From NCBI RefSeq assembly GCF_042676045.1, contig NZ_JBHTJV010000026.1, forward strand, positions 1-64,000: a stretch of DNA of 64,000 nt, given 5' to 3'. This document shows, piece by piece, positions 62,202-64,000 of this stretch. Below the pieces are notes generated by a model. It did no database searches. It saw only the letters and a list, made by a program, of their open reading frames with translations, and had not been told where the DNA came from. The position numbers and the translations under genes were made by a program. How positions within the stretch are numbered: position 1 is the stretch's first letter; each line of letters opens with the position of its first letter. This DNA is from Pseudahrensia aquimaris. GTDB lineage: Bacteria; Pseudomonadota; Alphaproteobacteria; Rhizobiales; Rhizobiaceae.

Positions 62202-63620
62202 TTATTCGGCAGCTACCGGTGCTTGGTTTTCCAAGGCCAACCATTCGTCAGCATCGCGCAAGGCTCGTGCTGCGTAAGCGTTCTTCTTGGCCACCGCTTT
62301 GTCCTTGCCTCGCCACCGCCCCTCGTGCCCCTCCGGTTTTGAGAAGGTCACGGGCGGGAAAAGCCCAAAGTTCACATTCATCGGCTGAAAGCTCTTTTTA
62401 CCCGGCGCTTCTTCATACGCGATGTGGCCCTTGGTGATGTGGTTCAACAACGCACCGAATGCCGTCGTCTCCGGCGGTAAAAGCGGCGTTCGGCCAGCGC
62501 GCTCCTCTGCGATGAAGCGACCGGTCAGCAGGCCAATGGCAGCCGATTCTACATAGCCTTCACAACCCGTGATCTGTCCGGCAAAGCGGATATGGGGCAG
62601 TGACTTCAGACGTAGGGTCTCGTCGAGAAGAGTCGGTGAATTGATGAAAGTGTTGCGGTGCAAGCCGCCGAGGCGTGCAAATTCTGCATTTTCCAAGCCC
62701 GGTATCATGCGGAATATTTCCGCCTGCGCACCATAGCGCAACTTGGTTTGAAATCCGACCATGTTGTACAGCGTGCCAAGCGCATTGTCCTGACGCAGTT
62801 GCACGACAGCGTAGGCTTTCACATCGGGATTGTGGGCGTTCGTCAGCCCCATCGGCTTCATCGGCCCATGGCGCAACGTCTCGCGGCCCCGTTCAGCCAT
62901 AACCTCGATGGGCAGACAGCCGTCGAAATAAGGGACATTTTCCCATTCTTTGAATTCGGTCTTATCACCCGTCAGCAATGCGTCGATAAAGGCTTCGTAT
63001 TGGTCGCGGTCCATCGGGCAGTTGATGTAATCCTTCCCGTTTCCGCCAGGGCCGACCTTGTCGTACCGCGATTGAAACCATGCCTTGTCGAAGTCAATTG
63101 AATCAGTGTGAACAATCGGCGCGATGGCATCAAAGAAGGACAGGGCTTCTTCGCCTGTTTCAGCGGCAATCTGCTGTGCCAAAGCGGGCGCTGTGAGCGG
63201 CCCTGTTGCGATGATGCATGGCCCCCAGTCTTCCGGCGGCAGGCCCGCAACTTCTTCGCGGGATATCGTGACGTTCGGCAGCTTTTCCAGTTCGGTCGTG
63301 ACATGCGCTGCAAAGCCAATCCGGTCTACAGCCAGTGCGGAGCCGGCAGGAACCTTGTTAGCGTCTGCGCAGCGCATGATAAGCGAATCCGCTCGCCGCA
63401 TTTCTTCGTGCAAAACGCCGACCGCGTTCGTCGTGTGGTCGTCAGAGCGAAACGAGTTAGAGCAGACAAGTTCGGCAAGCGAATCTGTCTCGTGGGCATC
63501 GGTGCCGCGTACGGGGCGCATTTCGTGGAGAACAACGTCATAGCCACGCTGTGAAAGCTGCCAGGTCGCTTCGGAGCCTGCCAGTCCACCGCCGATAATG
63601 TGAACAGGTGTTTTTGTCAT
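62202..63620 (-). CDS. trmFO: Folate/FAD-dependent tRNA(Uracil-54-C5) methyltransferase TrmFO
   Basis: A 472-residue flavoprotein. The FAD-binding start is VHIIGGGLAGSEATWQLSQR near residues 6-25, followed by VVLHEMRPVRGTDAHETDSL and LAELVCSNSFRSDD with the catalytic Cys region. The later LGGLHRNTFINSPTLLDETL, and AGQITGCEGYVESAAIGLLT also match. It makes m5U54 in the T-loop of tRNA using methylenetetrahydrofolate. It converges with the preceding gene, stop to stop, 3 bp apart. Confidence 0.97.
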   Translation of the reverse strand: MTKTPVHIIGGGLAGSEATWQLSQRGYDVVLHEMRPVRGTDAHETDSLAELVCSNSFRSDDHTTNAVGVLHEEMRRADSLIMRCADANKVPAGSALAVDRIGFAAHVTTELEKLPNVTISREEVAGLPPEDWGPCIIATGPLTAPALAQQIAAETGEEALSFFDAIAPIVHTDSIDFDKAWFQSRYDKVGPGGNGKDYINCPMDRDQYEAFIDALLTGDKTEFKEWENVPYFDGCLPIEVMAERGRETLRHGPMKPMGLTNAHNPDVKAYAVVQLRQDNALGTLYNMVGFQTKLRYGAQAEIFRMIPGLENAEFARLGGLHRNTFINSPTLLDETLRLKSLPHIRFAGQITGCEGYVESAAIGLLTGRFIAEERAGRTPLLPPETTAFGALLNHITKGHIAYEEAPGKKSFQPMNVNFGLFPPVTFSKPEGHEGRWRGKDKAVAKKNAYAARALRDADEWLALENQAPVAAE

Positions 63621-63729
63621 GGAAACGAGATAGCGGCACAGACCCTTTCATTCAACTGCGAAGGTTTGCTATAAGCGCGAAACAGTCAATTCGCCGCTCC
63701 GCGCTGCCTTTCAAGATACGGCCAACTCA

Positions 63730-64000
63730 ATGCGATCTTCTCTTTTCGCGCTTTGCGGCGTTGTTGCTCTTACCGCCTGTTCCCAAAGCGTCGGCACATC
63801 GGGTTCGCTCAGTGCCTATTCTGCGCCCATTTCATCAGTCACTGTCTGCTCTGGCTATGGCTGTGTGTTGAAGGATCGAATGACGTTTTCCCCTGCGCAA
63901 GAAAGCCGATTGAAGGCCATCATGGCATCAGCCAGCGCATCGCCTGAAGCCGAGCGTGCAGCCATCAAGCAGGCGATTGCTGCGATGGAAAAAATGAGCC
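63730..64000 (+). CDS. Lipoprotein, 5' part only
   Basis: An open frame starts at ATG 63730 and runs off the right edge without a stop, 90 codons visible. It begins MRSSLFALCGVVALTAC, a clear lipoprotein signal with lipobox LTAC and Cys at residue 17. The mature part has two more Cys in VTVCSGYGCVLKDRMTFSP and a helix starting QESRLKAIMASASASPEAER. I do not recognise the family from this part. It is divergent from trmFO. Confidence 0.75.
   Translation, partial: MRSSLFALCGVVALTACSQSVGTSGSLSAYSAPISSVTVCSGYGCVLKDRMTFSPAQESRLKAIMASASASPEAERAAIKQAIAAMEKMS

Overview
The window is a chromosomal segment of an alphaproteobacterium, most likely in the order Hyphomicrobiales (Rhizobiales). Three things point there: the order of the ribosomal cluster and of the argS-SPOR-nagZ-scpAB-tatABC-serS-surE-pcm-yajC-secDF block, an RNase E whose S1 domain carries a very long insertion, and an ATP12-type F1-ATPase chaperone. 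The base composition is moderately GC-rich and almost all of the DNA codes. I found no rRNA, tRNA, CRISPR array, insertion sequence or prophage gene. Genus cannot be fixed from this sequence.

Bases 1-17842 hold the S10-spc-alpha ribosomal protein cluster: the 3' end of tuf, then rpsJ through rplO, a terminator, secY-adk, an unusual two-gene insertion, and rpsM-rpsK-rpoA-rplQ closed by a terminator. The insertion (12817-15066) separates adk from rpsM, which are normally neighbours in this order. It carries a degenerate APH-fold kinase-like protein and, behind its own strong ribosome binding site, a protein made of 30 Gly-Ser-Lys units followed by five RTX-type nonapeptides and a type I secretion-like C-terminus. 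It ends at its own strong terminator. This is the most unusual part of the window.

Bases 17850-29110 hold a DegP-type periplasmic protease, rarA, a small PEGA-like lipoprotein, crcB, an RluC-type pseudouridine synthase, the ATP12 chaperone, a membrane-bound class III adenylate/guanylate cyclase, an EamA transporter, a glutathione-dependent formaldehyde detoxification operon (adhC-yaiI-fghA, minus strand) and an unrecognised 287-residue protein with a possible internal duplication.

Bases 29179-41053 hold RNase E (minus strand) with a long, structured upstream region, the cell-wall amidase AmiC and penicillin-binding protein 1A, exonuclease III, an NMT1/SsuABC-type ABC importer with an intercistronic hairpin after the binding-protein gene, and an ErpA/IscA-type Fe-S protein.

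Bases 41230-63620 hold mostly housekeeping genes on the plus strand: dgt, argS, a SPOR-domain membrane protein, nagZ, scpA-scpB, an orphan ABC ATPase, tatA-tatB-tatC, serS, surE, pcm, a LysM/LytM lipoprotein of NlpD type, yajC, fused secDF, an Mth938-like protein and a squalene/phytoene synthase-family protein. A DUF815 ATPase and trmFO lie on the minus strand. A lipoprotein gene runs off the right edge. The window therefore joins translation, protein export (SecY, SecDF-YajC, TatABC, DegP) and envelope growth and division (AmiC, PBP1A, SPOR protein, NagZ, NlpD-like activator).
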